DNA of 64,000 nucleotides from Erysipelotrichaceae bacterium. GTDB lineage: Bacteria; Bacillota_I; Bacilli_A; Erysipelotrichales; Erysipelotrichaceae. The position numbers were made by a program, and so were the translations under genes. Under the pieces are notes generated by a model. The model saw nothing but the letters and a program-made list of their open reading frames with translations. It was not told the DNA's origin and did not search any database. Shown here in pieces: positions 1 to 8,677 of this stretch (positions are counted from its first letter, which is position 1; every line of letters starts with the position of its first letter). The stretch covers positions 62,001-126,000 of the forward strand of contig JAFRKA010000021.1 in NCBI GenBank assembly GCA_017432005.1. The letters are read 5' to 3'.

Positions 1-369
1 ATAATCAATGATCTTCTGCGCTGTAGACTTTCCTATACCCGGTAAAGATATGAGTTCATCGATACCGGCACTGTTTATTGAGATAAGCTTGTTACTGCTT
101 TTTTCCGGAATGATTATCAGTTGTTTATTATACAGGACTGCCTGTAATGATATATCATCAGTCATCGCATCTTCATCAGGAACTGCTTTACTTAAAAGAT
201 CATTATATGTAGAACCGATAGGAAGTTCATAGACACCAGGATTGCGTACATGTCCTCTGATCTCCACGGTGATCTGTTTGTTTTCTTCCGGTAATGATCT
301 GTCTACTTTAACGGTAGTAAGAATTGTTCCAGTGACTATGAACAGGATAAATATCAGTCGCCAATACAT
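1..369 (-). CDS. comEA: ComEA-like competence protein, partial (C-terminus outside window)
   Basis: This gene runs off the left edge, so only the first 123 codons are present and no stop is seen. Residues 4-20 form one membrane segment. A SLBB-type segment follows (around residues 33-90, with VEIRGHVRNPGVYELP). The visible end is the first helix-hairpin-helix, INSAGIDELISLPGIGKSTA, which binds DNA backbone non-specifically. In the family this is the membrane-anchored receptor that binds exogenous DNA outside the cell during natural transformation. The ATG at 369 overlaps the stop of the upstream surface-protein gene by 16 bp, so the two are probably translated as a unit. comEA usually precedes comEC, which would lie left of the window. 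Confidence 0.85.
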   Translation of the reverse strand, partial: MYWRLIFILFIVTGTILTTVKVDRSLPEENKQITVEIRGHVRNPGVYELPIGSTYNDLLSKAVPDEDAMTDDISLQAVLYNKQLIIIPEKSSNKLISINSAGIDELISLPGIGKSTAQKIIDY

Positions 370-2180
370 GTTTTTGGAATCTTTCTTCTGTTTGCCGGGA
401 TAATTTCAAATGAATTTACTCTGCTGCATCTGAAAATCAGTTCTGAATATGATATATCCGGTCTCACATCGAACTCGGCTTCATCAATATGGTATCCTTC
501 CGGTGCTTCGATCTCTTCCAGTGAAACGACCGAATCATATGGAAGATCTTCCAGAATAAACCCTCCTTCGATCACATCGACATAGTGTCTGTAGATCTTA
601 TCATTATTGCATTCTGCATCATCGCTCTGATAATAGTAATATCTTCCCGGTTTGAGATCTCTCTTGATAAAGAAGTCACTTTCCATTTCATAACGTTCAG
701 TATTCTTGCTGTTTTCCGGTGTTATGTAAATGTACTTTCTGCCATTCTTTCTTCTGACGTTGAAAGCACCAGTCACAAATTCCATTTCTTTTTCTTCTCC
801 ATCTTCCTGATAGATCATTCTGAACCTGGCTCCGTTTAGGTTTATCGTATGATCCGGATCATTCTTGACCAGACGGAACGTGTATTCTCTTTTGCTGTTG
901 ATGAATGTATTCAAATCATTTTCATCTCTTTCTGAAGCATCGATCAGCTGACAGGGATTTCCTGAATATTCGTATCCTTTCTGAGGTTCGCTTTCGCAAA
1001 GCAGATACATATGATCTTTTGCGACATTTTCGATCATGTTGATAAGATCAGAACCTGTACTTAATTGCGAATGCATCTTTACTTTGATCTTGCGATATTC
1101 TCCCAGCGTAAGATCTGGATCATCCATCACATAAACACGTCCTTTTCTCAGAGAAACGTCATTATATCTGATCTCAAACGGGAAATAGCCCGTTTCGTCA
1201 GTCTTCATATAGAGACCGTCAAGATATTCTGAATATCGTTCAGAAACGCTGATACTGATTTTATCAGGATCATAATTCGGATAATCATCGATGATCATCT
1301 GAAACAGATTGATCCTTTTGTTTATCTGCATCATATACAGAGTCTCGTTCGGACCGTAACTGTTAAGATCATAAAGAATGAATTCGGCACCCGAAATCGG
1401 CCGTCCTTCTGTATCAGTTTTCTTAAGCTTTATGGTTATCTCATCCGTTACGGGTCTGATATTTATCCTGCGATCGGCGATCTGCTCATAGTTTCCTTCA
1501 TATGAATAAAGATCCTGTGATCCTTCAGAACAGTACAGATAAGATCCGTTTATACTTCTGACTTTTGATTTCAGTTCGATGATATGAGTATCAGAACCTT
1601 CATTTATGGTGTAATCCAGTCCGTTTTCATCTTTGCTGATTATCTCGATACCCTCACAGCTGATCTCAAAGCTGTTCAGATCGTTTATATCCAGATGATT
1701 AATCTTTCCTTTAATACCGTCATAATTCAACTCCTGAGTCTCGATCTCTGATGAAAATGATGCGATGACTTCTTTTATCCCTTCTTCATCAAAATCGGCA
1801 GCAGTCTTACCGCTGAAAGAATAGCGTTTATGGAATATAGTATCCCAGATCATCAGCTGAGCACAGATGTAGTGTTCATCGTCATTAAAATATTCATAAG
1901 CTCTGACGATTTTACAGACATCTTCATTGTCATAAACCTGCTTATAGTAATCATAATCAAAACGGTTGTAGTTCACATTCGGTTCCATACAGAAACCGAC
2001 TTTACCGGTCTGGTTATTGAAATACTTCACCACTTTGATCTGGCTTTCCTGGTCACAATGCTGCTCCAGGATCTTGAATGACCATACGGTCATATCTTCT
2101 TTCTCTTCTTCAGCACTGATACTGCAGCAGAAGATACACAGAAGCATTAATACCAAAAATTTAGATATAATCTTTTTCAT
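354..2180 (-). CDS. Secreted surface protein with thioester-type and SpaA/Cna-B-type domains
   Basis: A 608-aa predicted adhesin. Residues 1-23 form a signal peptide. Residues about 60-115 carry both marks of a thioester adhesin domain: Cys64 in GFCMEP and Gln108 in ICAQLMIWD. In that family these two residues form an internal thioester that bonds covalently to host protein. Two SpaA/prealbumin-like segments follow: one from LKKTDTEG (Lys about 253) to SEPQKGY (about 397), the other from FRLVKND (about 435) to EEIEAPEGY (about 555). Such Lys/Glu pairs often form isopeptide bonds. The protein ends in IPKTCIGD, which resembles the beginning of a sortase signal, but the hydrophobic segment and charged tail are missing. 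The upstream SD (AGAGGGAG) is overlapped by an inverted repeat. The function as an adhesin is inferred; the domain calls rest on motif resemblance. Confidence 0.75.
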   Translation of the reverse strand: MKKIISKFLVLMLLCIFCCSISAEEEKEDMTVWSFKILEQHCDQESQIKVVKYFNNQTGKVGFCMEPNVNYNRFDYDYYKQVYDNEDVCKIVRAYEYFNDDEHYICAQLMIWDTIFHKRYSFSGKTAADFDEEGIKEVIASFSSEIETQELNYDGIKGKINHLDINDLNSFEISCEGIEIISKDENGLDYTINEGSDTHIIELKSKVRSINGSYLYCSEGSQDLYSYEGNYEQIADRRINIRPVTDEITIKLKKTDTEGRPISGAEFILYDLNSYGPNETLYMMQINKRINLFQMIIDDYPNYDPDKISISVSERYSEYLDGLYMKTDETGYFPFEIRYNDVSLRKGRVYVMDDPDLTLGEYRKIKVKMHSQLSTGSDLINMIENVAKDHMYLLCESEPQKGYEYSGNPCQLIDASERDENDLNTFINSKREYTFRLVKNDPDHTINLNGARFRMIYQEDGEEKEMEFVTGAFNVRRKNGRKYIYITPENSKNTERYEMESDFFIKRDLKPGRYYYYQSDDAECNNDKIYRHYVDVIEGGFILEDLPYDSVVSLEEIEAPEGYHIDEAEFDVRPDISYSELIFRCSRVNSFEIIPANRRKIPKTCIGD

Positions 2181-2188
2181 ATAATTCT

Positions 2189-2219
2189 CCCTCTATATCT
2201 TTATCTGCAAAAAAGAGGG
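2189..2219 (-). promoter_or_regulatory. Inverted repeat overlapping the SD of the surface-protein gene
   Basis: On the minus strand CCCTCT (2214-2219) can pair with AGAGGG (2189-2194), which is the Shine-Dalgarno of the surface-protein gene starting at 2180. Pairing would hide the ribosome site. It is only six base pairs with a 19-nt loop, so it may be chance. Confidence 0.3.
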
Positions 2220-2226
2220 CTTTCAC

Positions 2227-2841
2227 CTACCCTATTTCGACAAAAAGTGTCCTTTTTTGTGAATCTGTCATGAAAAAGACCGGATAAACACCTGATTCAT
2301 TGGGATTAAGTTCAGAATAGTCCACAGTTATCCTCATATTGCTGGAAACATAACTATGTATTTCTGAAATTATATGATTTAGATCTGTCCCTTTTGAAAA
2401 GAAACAGTTTTCCCTGCTCAGTTCGAAGTATTCATCTTCATAATCATCGTCATAATGCACTTCATGAACAGTTTCCTGAATTGTTTCAGTGGGAGGCCTG
2501 TCGATATAGACTTCGTGATAAACGATCGTTTCGACGATCTCTTTTTCCTTTTCTTTTATCGAATATGGATATTTACATTTCCTACCATTGATATTTATGT
2601 AGATATACTGATCATCAAAAGTATATAAGTATGAGTATTCACTCATGGAGAAAACGAGAAAATAGTCCTCAAAACAGAAATCTTCCTTATCATCAAGGAT
2701 GATATCTTTTCTAGGAACGATATAAACAGAATCTGTAAGATTCATTTCAAAGGCATTTCTGGACGACAGTATCTTCTTCAGATAGAAAAAAGAACCGATG
2801 TTCAGAATAAACAGTATAAGCAGAATAGACAGTTTACGCAT
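2227..2841 (-). CDS. Membrane-anchored protein with C-terminal Ig-like segment, function unknown
   Basis: A 204-aa protein from the ATG at 2841. An in-frame ATG at 2877 exists, but that start would be translated through a transcription terminator, so 2841 is preferred. Residues 4-24 form a single membrane anchor or uncleaved signal. The middle is rich in Glu, Tyr and Asp (around residues 95-140). The end (LNPNESGVYPVFFMTDSQKR) resembles the last strands of a bacterial Ig-like domain. It lies directly before the surface-protein gene with a 46-nt gap, so it may be an accessory of the same cell-surface unit. No specific function is recognised. The nearest SD-like AGGAGG is 15 nt upstream, inside the terminator loop, which is unusually far. 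Confidence 0.7.
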   Translation of the reverse strand: MRKLSILLILFILNIGSFFYLKKILSSRNAFEMNLTDSVYIVPRKDIILDDKEDFCFEDYFLVFSMSEYSYLYTFDDQYIYININGRKCKYPYSIKEKEKEIVETIVYHEVYIDRPPTETIQETVHEVHYDDDYEDEYFELSRENCFFSKGTDLNHIISEIHSYVSSNMRITVDYSELNPNESGVYPVFFMTDSQKRTLFVEIG

Positions 2842-2868
2842 AAAAAAATGAGTAGTCCTCCTACTCAT
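2842..2868 (-). terminator. Rho-independent terminator after greA
   Basis: On the minus strand an 8-bp perfect stem (ATGAGTAG/CTACTCAT) with loop GAGGA is followed by seven T residues, 27 nt after the greA stop. The loop and stem also carry the only AGGAGG upstream of the next gene. Confidence 0.85.
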
Positions 2869-2894
2869 TATTCGCAAAATGTATATGTTTTACC

Positions 2895-3359
2895 TTAATT
2901 AATTTTCAAAATCTTTACATCGTAAGGTACATCGACATTGACGGTAACGACGTCATTGGCTCTGTGATCCATGATCGCTTCAGCCAGCGGTGTAACATTT
3001 GACAGCAGACCATTGAGCGGATCTGCTTCAACAGAACCGACGATCTTATATGTAAGCTTGTTTTTGGTATCGAGCTCCTGGATCTCTACTGTAGAACCGA
3101 TCCTGACAAAGCTGGTCTTGCGTTTTTCCGAAATGATCTCGGCATTCTTGATCTGATGTTCAAGTTCTTTGATCCTTGATTCGACTTTAGCCTGATGATC
3201 TCTGGCTGCATCATAATCGGCGTTTTCAGAAAGGTCACCCTGAGCTCTGGCAGCTTTCAGTTCTTCGATGACTTCCTCTCTTGTTACATGTATGAGCGTA
3301 TCAAGCTCTTTTTTAAGGTCATTCAGACCTTCTTCGGTTACATAAAATTTCTCTTCCAT
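2895..3359 (-). CDS. greA: Transcription elongation factor GreA
   Basis: A 154-aa protein of the normal GreA length. Residues 1-75 form the antiparallel coiled coil that reaches into the RNA polymerase secondary channel. The tip motif GDLSENADYDAA (about 41-52) holds the acidic residues that help the polymerase cleave backtracked RNA. Residues about 80-154 form the FKBP-like C-terminal domain that binds polymerase. The SD GGAGG lies just before the ATG. It follows udk, as in B. subtilis, and a strong terminator closes the unit. Confidence 0.97.
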   Translation of the reverse strand: MEEKFYVTEEGLNDLKKELDTLIHVTREEVIEELKAARAQGDLSENADYDAARDHQAKVESRIKELEHQIKNAEIISEKRKTSFVRIGSTVEIQELDTKNKLTYKIVGSVEADPLNGLLSNVTPLAEAIMDHRANDVVTVNVDVPYDVKILKIN

Positions 3360-3379
3360 ATTGCCTCCAACCTAAACGA

Positions 3380-4018
3380 TTATATCATTTTATCATTAAG
3401 AATACTATGAATTTTAGTCTTCAGCAGATCGATGGCGATTATGTTGGATTTACCATGCGGAATAATGATATCAGCATACTGTTTTGTCGGTTCGATAAAC
3501 TGATCATGCATCGGTTTGACCGTTGTCAGATACTGATCAGTGATCGATTCCACGGTTCTTGCTCTTTCTTTGACATCTCTCTTAAGACGACGGATAAAAC
3601 GGACATCTGCAGCCGTATCGACAAAGATCTTGATATCTTCAAGTTCTCTGATCTCCGGAGTATATAAAGCAAACAGACCTTCAATGATCAGAACATCACT
3701 TGGATGGACGATCTCCGTTTCTTTTGAACGGTTATGGATCGTGTAATCATAGGTCGGTTTTTCGATCGATTCGCCTGCGATCAGTTTATGAAGATGCTCG
3801 AGCATCAGATCAAAATCAAAAGCCAGAGGATGGTCATAATTTGTCTTGGCTCTTTCCTCCATGGAAAGATCAGACTGATCCTTGTAATAGTCATCTTCCT
3901 TGATGATGTTGATCGATTTCTTGTTGTCGAATTGTTTTATCAGGATGTTGGCTATCGATGATTTTCCGGAACATGTTCCACCGGCGATACCGATTACAAT
4001 AGGTTTGTTTGCAGTCAT
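3380..4018 (-). CDS. udk: Uridine/cytidine kinase
   Basis: A 212-aa P-loop kinase that phosphorylates uridine and cytidine to UMP and CMP in pyrimidine salvage. The Walker A motif GGTCSGKSS is at about 13-21. The nucleoside-binding segment follows (EDDYYKDQSDL, then NYDHPLAFDFDLM), with the lid motif RFIRRLKRDVKERAR near residues 138-152. Length and motifs match the bacterial family throughout. The SD AGGAGG lies 8 nt before the ATG, and greA follows 20 nt downstream. Confidence 0.97.
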   Translation of the reverse strand: MTANKPIVIGIAGGTCSGKSSIANILIKQFDNKKSINIIKEDDYYKDQSDLSMEERAKTNYDHPLAFDFDLMLEHLHKLIAGESIEKPTYDYTIHNRSKETEIVHPSDVLIIEGLFALYTPEIRELEDIKIFVDTAADVRFIRRLKRDVKERARTVESITDQYLTTVKPMHDQFIEPTKQYADIIIPHGKSNIIAIDLLKTKIHSILNDKMI

Positions 4019-4030
4019 TTACTGATCCTC

Positions 4031-5191
4031 CTAATAATCACAAGCTAGATAATAATGTTCGACATTATACTGATGTTCTGCTTCCGTACGGGCAAAGACC
4101 GTTCCGCCATTGCACATATCGGCACAGAAGAAGAAGTAACCCTGTGATGAATCCGGATGTAAAGCAGCTACGATGGCCGTTTCATTCGGGCAGCAGACCG
4201 GACCAGGAGGAAGACCCTGATTGGTATAAGTATTATACGGATCATCTCTCCAGGTATAGTCAAGAGTATCTCCTACTGAGTAACATTCATCTTTAGACAG
4301 ATCGAAAGCATAGCACGCTGTGACTGTAGATCCGAGGATCTCGGGTTCATTCATTCTGGTCACGAAGACGCCGGCAATGATCTTGGAATCTTCAGCATTG
4401 CCTGATTCCCACTGAACGATCGATGCAAGTGTGAATACTTCATGGATAGAGAATTCAGATTCCGCAAATTCAGACTGATGAGAATTATAGATATCAAGAG
4501 TACGATCCAGGAATTTTCTGGTGATCTCATCACAGTTGGTGAACTCAAAGAATTCATATGTATCCGGGAACAGATATCCTTCCAGAAGGCACTTCTTTTC
4601 ATCGCTGTTCGGATTTGCGTTGAAGATATCTTCAGTCAGGAAAGGATATTCACTCATATATGATCTGATGACATCTTTGTTGTTCCAGTAGGCAAAGATC
4701 TCAGCTTCCTTGACTGTCGTGTTTTCACCGATCTTCTTGGCGTATGCTCTGACGAAGTCACCTTCATCAAAAGAAAGAGTAACTGTATCCTGATGAGCAT
4801 TCTTCGGGTCAGCCAGGAAAGCCAGGATATCATCAAGATTAACTTCACGCATGTTTCCGTATTCATCCGCTACCTTGTGTGGAAGTTCAAAATAACCGGC
4901 CGCAAAAGAATAGCCGGTAAACAGACGGTTATAGTAATAAACGATGTCAGAATCCTTGATTATGCCGTATTCCTGCAGTTTTTCGAGCGTCGATTTGCCA
5001 TAAGCACCTTCATCAACGATGAAAGGAGTAACTTCACACGGCGTTTCATTGTTTTCACAGATCTCGCCGTTAAGGAACTGCTTTGTAGGCTTCAGACTGG
5101 ATTTTATGTAAATGGCGATACCGGCGATTATACCGATGATCAGAAACAGTATGATCAGGATCGCAATAATAATTTTAGTTCTCTTCTTCAT
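4031..5191 (-). CDS. mltG: Endolytic murein transglycosylase MltG
   Basis: A 386-aa YceG/MltG-family enzyme that cuts nascent glycan strands at the membrane and helps end peptidoglycan polymerisation. Residues 7-29 form the single membrane anchor. A LysM-like fold is expected around residues 55-125. The catalytic domain carries ASIVQWES with the conserved Glu, then GVFVTRM and GLPPGPVCCPNETAI (family form GLPPGPI.NPG..AI). The start overlaps the end of the DUF1292 gene by 17 bp. SD GAGG lies 12 nt upstream. The order DUF1292-mltG-udk-greA matches other Firmicutes. Confidence 0.93.
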   Translation of the reverse strand: MKKRTKIIIAILIILFLIIGIIAGIAIYIKSSLKPTKQFLNGEICENNETPCEVTPFIVDEGAYGKSTLEKLQEYGIIKDSDIVYYYNRLFTGYSFAAGYFELPHKVADEYGNMREVNLDDILAFLADPKNAHQDTVTLSFDEGDFVRAYAKKIGENTTVKEAEIFAYWNNKDVIRSYMSEYPFLTEDIFNANPNSDEKKCLLEGYLFPDTYEFFEFTNCDEITRKFLDRTLDIYNSHQSEFAESEFSIHEVFTLASIVQWESGNAEDSKIIAGVFVTRMNEPEILGSTVTACYAFDLSKDECYSVGDTLDYTWRDDPYNTYTNQGLPPGPVCCPNETAIVAALHPDSSQGYFFFCADMCNGGTVFARTEAEHQYNVEHYYLACDY

Positions 5192-5408
5192 AAGCCGAAA
5201 CTACCTCATCAATCATATTCATCTCTTCTTCATTCTCTACCGGAAAGAGATTTCCTTCATTGTCGTAGACCAGAGGATATAATTCATCTTCCTTGCCCTC
5301 TTCATAGACGACGACATACTGCCTGTCATTCGCATCAAAAGTAAGATAGATCTTCATTTCTATCTCTTTGCCGTTTTCATCAGTAATAAATATGGAATTC
5401 TCTTTCAT
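5175..5408 (-). CDS. yrzB: DUF1292 family protein (YrzB-like)
   Basis: A 77-aa acidic protein with the DUF1292 pattern: FITDENGKE, then YVVVYEEGKEDELYPLVYD and a Glu-rich tail. The function of this family is unknown. In Firmicutes it almost always sits with ireB, ruvX and mltG, and that order is kept here except that ruvX is missing. No good Shine-Dalgarno sequence precedes the ATG. Confidence 0.88.
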   Translation of the reverse strand: MKENSIFITDENGKEIEMKIYLTFDANDRQYVVVYEEGKEDELYPLVYDNEGNLFPVENEEEMNMIDEVVSAYEEEN

Positions 5409-5459
5409 GATATATAGTTCTTTCTTATACAGTTGTGAATGCTTCTTTTAACGAAATAG

Positions 5460-5478
5460 ACTCTCCTGAAAGGAGAGT
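5460..5478 (-). terminator. Possible weak hairpin terminator after ireB
   Basis: A 7-bp perfect stem (ACTCTCC/GGAGAGT) with a 5-nt loop lies between ireB and the DUF1292 gene. On the minus strand the T-tract is poor (CTATTTCG). The plus strand has a better T-run. It could act as an attenuator or processing hairpin instead. Confidence 0.4.
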
Positions 5479-5520
5479 ACTATTTTTTCTGATCAAAATC
5501 AATTTATAAAGATTTCATGC

Positions 5521-5778
5521 TTATTTGCTTTCAAGATAATATCTTACAAGTTCCTCGATGATCTCATATCTCTCGACCTGCTGAATATTATTGCGGGCAT
5601 TCTTATGAGACGAAATATATGCCGGATCATTGCTGATAAGATATCCGGAGATCTGGTTGACGGCATTATATCCTCTTTCTTCCAAAGCTGTAGATACTTC
5701 TTTCAGCAGCTGCTTCATATTCTCTCTGCGGATCTCTTCAGAAGTAAACAGCATCGTTCTTGAATTATTAGAAGCCAT
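5521..5778 (-). CDS. ireB: IreB family regulatory phosphoprotein (UPF0297)
   Basis: An 85-aa protein matching the IreB/YrzL family over its full length. It shows the N-terminal TMLF segment, the central EERGYNAVNQISGYLISNDPA stretch (about 35-55) and the C-terminal EIIEELVRYYL helix. In Enterococcus IreB is phosphorylated by the PASTA kinase IreK and influences cell-wall stress resistance. It lies 41 nt downstream of alaS, its usual neighbour. The SD GGGAGG and a -10-like TATAAT in the alaS-ireB gap suggest an added promoter. Confidence 0.92.
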   Translation of the reverse strand: MASNNSRTMLFTSEEIRRENMKQLLKEVSTALEERGYNAVNQISGYLISNDPAYISSHKNARNNIQQVERYEIIEELVRYYLESK

Positions 5779-5819
5779 AATCAGTACCTCCCTTAACTAA
5801 TTATACACTATTAGTTTCT

Positions 5820-8432
5820 TTACAGGACCATCTTTTCAACTTCTTTGATGATAAGATCAGGATCGGTGTCAGTTCCGCCTCCCTGAGCCAGATCAGGACG
5901 TCCTCCGCCCTTACCGTTGGCCAGCTGACAGGCTTTGGAGATTATCTCTCCGCATTTGACGCCTTCGTCCAAAGCCTTGTTTCCGGCAGCAGCGATCATG
6001 GAAAGCTTGCTGTCTTTGCTGTTGACGATGAAGACGAATCCGCCGTCGAGTTTATTGCGTATTCCGCTGGCGTAATCCTTGAGATTGCCTTCATAATCAT
6101 TCAGTTTCATCAGCAGATATGAGTATCTGCCGTTGTCTTTGGCTTTGCTGATAAGAGAATTGGCTTCCTCATTCATAAGCTTCTCTTTAATCGTCTTGAG
6201 CTCACCGTTGAGCTTGCTGTTTTCATTCTTCAGCTGAACAAGACGGTCATAGATCATATCGATGTTCTTTAGTTTCAGTTCATCCTTAAGAACATTGAGC
6301 TTTTTCTCGTAGTCCTTGAAACCTTCATAGGCTGCAAGTTTCGTGCACATTTCGATACGTCTGATACCCGAACCGATCGATTCTTCATAATTGATCTTGA
6401 AAGAGCCTAGATCAGAAGTATTGATCGCATGAGTTCCGCCGCAGAATTCCTTAGAGACATCGCCCATCGATACGACTCTGACAGTATCACCGTATTTTTC
6501 GTCAAACAGAGCGATCGCACCGGTCTTCTTTGCTTCGTCGATCGTCAGCACCTGTGTAACGATCGGCAGCTGTTCAGAAATGTATGTGTTGACCAGTTCT
6601 TCTACTTTACTGAGCTGTTCTTCGGTAACTTTCTCATAGTGCGAGAAGTCGAAACGGGCATAGTCCTTGCAGACATATGATCCGGCCTGAGCTATATGAT
6701 TGCCCAGAACAGAGATCAGTGCAGCCTGCAGAAGATGCACTGAAGAGTGATTGGCTCTGATCTTGAGTCTGTCTTCTGCGTTTATCTCCTGTTTTAGAAT
6801 AAGACCTTCCTTAAGCTCACCGTTCAGGACTTTCACATGATGCAGGAACTGTCCGTTTGGTGCCTTTTTGACATCAGAAACGTTTGCTTCGACATCACTG
6901 TTGTAGATCTTGCCTGTATCGGCACACTGTCCGCCTGATTCAGCATAGAAACATGAATGATCGAAAACGACATCTCCTTCATCATTCAGCGCATCGATAC
7001 GCTTTCCGTCTTTGAATAAAGCGATGATCTTTGCTTCATCAGTATCTTTTTCATATCCGGTAAAGACGAATTCATCTTTGAAATTAAGCAGATCTTCTGA
7101 CTGATTATGCATCGATTCTTCGACATCACGGGCATTTCTGGCCATCTCACGCTGTTTTTCCATGCACGCATTGAATCCGTCGATATCACATTTCAGGCCT
7201 TTTTCTTCAGCTGATTCGATCGTCATCTCTTTCGGGAAACCGTAAGTATCATACAGCCTGAAGATGACCTCACCGCTTAAAATGCCGTTTTCGGCCTTTT
7301 TCAGCTCATCTGCGAGCAGTTTTTCACCATTAGATAAAGTTGTAAGGAAAGACTCTTCTTCCTTCAGGATGAGCTTTTTGACGAACTCTTTCTTGTCCAT
7401 AAGATATGGATAGAAATCTTTCATATTTTCACAGACGACATCGACCAGTTCATAAAGGAACGGCTTCTCGATACCGATATTGCGTCCGTAGCGCATTGCT
7501 CTGCGCAGGACTCTTCTTAAAACATAGCCTCTTCCTTCATTGGAGAAAGTAGCTCCGTCTGCCAGTGCGAATACACAGGTCCTGATGTGGTCGGCGATGA
7601 CTCTGTAAGCCATCTTATCTTCACTGTATTTCTTTGTCGCAAACTTCTCTGCTTCATGTATATAAGGCAGGAAGAGGTCTGTATCGAAGTTGGTCTCTCC
7701 ATCCTGGATCAGCGCAGTCAGTCTTTCCAGACCCATGCCGGTATCGATATTCTTCTGCGGCAGTTCCTTGAAATCCTTTCTGTCGATGCCTTCCTTGGCA
7801 TCATATTGTGAGAAAACGACGTTCCATACTTCGATATAACGGTCATTTTCCAGTTCTTCAAAGAAAGCTCTCTCACCCAGACCTTTAGGATCATACTTCT
7901 CACCGCGGTCATAATAGATCTCTGAGTCAGGTCCGCATGGTCCTTCACCGATCTGCCAGTAGTTGTCATATGATTTCAGGATATGAGCAGGATTGAATCC
8001 TATCTCTTCTGTCCAGATACGGTAAGCTTCCGTATCATCAGGATACATCGTCACATAAAGACGATCCGGATCGAAGCCGATCCATTCCGGAGAAGTCAGG
8101 AACTCATAGGCATATTTAAGGGCATCTTCCTTGAAATAATCACCGATCGAGAAATTACCCAGCATCTCAAAGAAAGTATGATGACGGGCAGTCTTGCCGA
8201 CGTTCTCGATATCATTGGTCCTGATACATTTCTGAGCATTAGTGATGCGTTTGCAGCGAGGCTTCTCACGTCCGTCGAAATACTTCTTGAGACCTGCCAC
8301 ACCGGCATTGATCCAAAGCAATGTCGGATCGTTGATCGGAACCAGTGAAACGCCCGGTTCGATCATATGACCTTTTGATACAAAGAAATCCAGAAACTTT
8401 TTCCTTACTTGATTGCCTGTCAGATAATTCAT
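5820..8432 (-). CDS. alaS: Alanyl-tRNA synthetase
   Basis: An 870-aa class II synthetase that charges tRNA-Ala. The N-terminal catalytic core includes RCKRITNAQKCIRTND and FFEMLGNFSIGDYF (about 50-95). The editing domain has the zinc site HSSVH and CGGTH. The C-terminal C-Ala/DHHA1 domain ends with GGGRPDLAQGGG. The length is normal. SD AGGAGG lies 7 nt before the ATG. Expression should be controlled by the T-box leader directly upstream. Confidence 0.98.
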   Translation of the reverse strand: MNYLTGNQVRKKFLDFFVSKGHMIEPGVSLVPINDPTLLWINAGVAGLKKYFDGREKPRCKRITNAQKCIRTNDIENVGKTARHHTFFEMLGNFSIGDYFKEDALKYAYEFLTSPEWIGFDPDRLYVTMYPDDTEAYRIWTEEIGFNPAHILKSYDNYWQIGEGPCGPDSEIYYDRGEKYDPKGLGERAFFEELENDRYIEVWNVVFSQYDAKEGIDRKDFKELPQKNIDTGMGLERLTALIQDGETNFDTDLFLPYIHEAEKFATKKYSEDKMAYRVIADHIRTCVFALADGATFSNEGRGYVLRRVLRRAMRYGRNIGIEKPFLYELVDVVCENMKDFYPYLMDKKEFVKKLILKEEESFLTTLSNGEKLLADELKKAENGILSGEVIFRLYDTYGFPKEMTIESAEEKGLKCDIDGFNACMEKQREMARNARDVEESMHNQSEDLLNFKDEFVFTGYEKDTDEAKIIALFKDGKRIDALNDEGDVVFDHSCFYAESGGQCADTGKIYNSDVEANVSDVKKAPNGQFLHHVKVLNGELKEGLILKQEINAEDRLKIRANHSSVHLLQAALISVLGNHIAQAGSYVCKDYARFDFSHYEKVTEEQLSKVEELVNTYISEQLPIVTQVLTIDEAKKTGAIALFDEKYGDTVRVVSMGDVSKEFCGGTHAINTSDLGSFKINYEESIGSGIRRIEMCTKLAAYEGFKDYEKKLNVLKDELKLKNIDMIYDRLVQLKNENSKLNGELKTIKEKLMNEEANSLISKAKDNGRYSYLLMKLNDYEGNLKDYASGIRNKLDGGFVFIVNSKDSKLSMIAAAGNKALDEGVKCGEIISKACQLANGKGGGRPDLAQGGGTDTDPDLIIKEVEKMVL

Positions 8433-8442
8433 CTTTCTACCT

Positions 8443-8660
8443 CCTGAAAAAAATAAAACGTCCCCTCTAAGGACGTTATTAACGCGGTACCACCTTAGTT
8501 CAAATATCTCTATTTGCCCTTTAATCTTTAACGCAGATCATACGTCAGACATTACTCTGATTTAAACGAAGTGGCTTCACTGATCATCCATATACCCTTT
8601 CACCGTCCGGATACTCTCTAAGATGGATATCACAGCTAATTTTCTTCGCTAATATATTAA
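8443..8660 (-). promoter_or_regulatory. T-box leader controlling alaS
   Basis: The invariant T-box AAGGTGGTACCGCG is read on the minus strand (about 8482-8495). It is followed by a terminator hairpin (ACGTCC/GGACGT) and a T-run ending near 8443. A stem I region lies upstream, with GCC (Ala) followed by ACTT at 8573-8575 as a candidate specifier codon. Uncharged tRNA-Ala should stabilise the antiterminator. A TGTTAATAT extended -10 lies near 8653-8661. Confidence 0.93.
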
Positions 8661-8677
8661 CATAAACAGAAATAATA

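Noticed and set aside
8..232. Plus-strand 74-codon open frame
   Set aside because: It is antisense to comEA, whose HhH and SLBB motifs read clearly on the minus strand.
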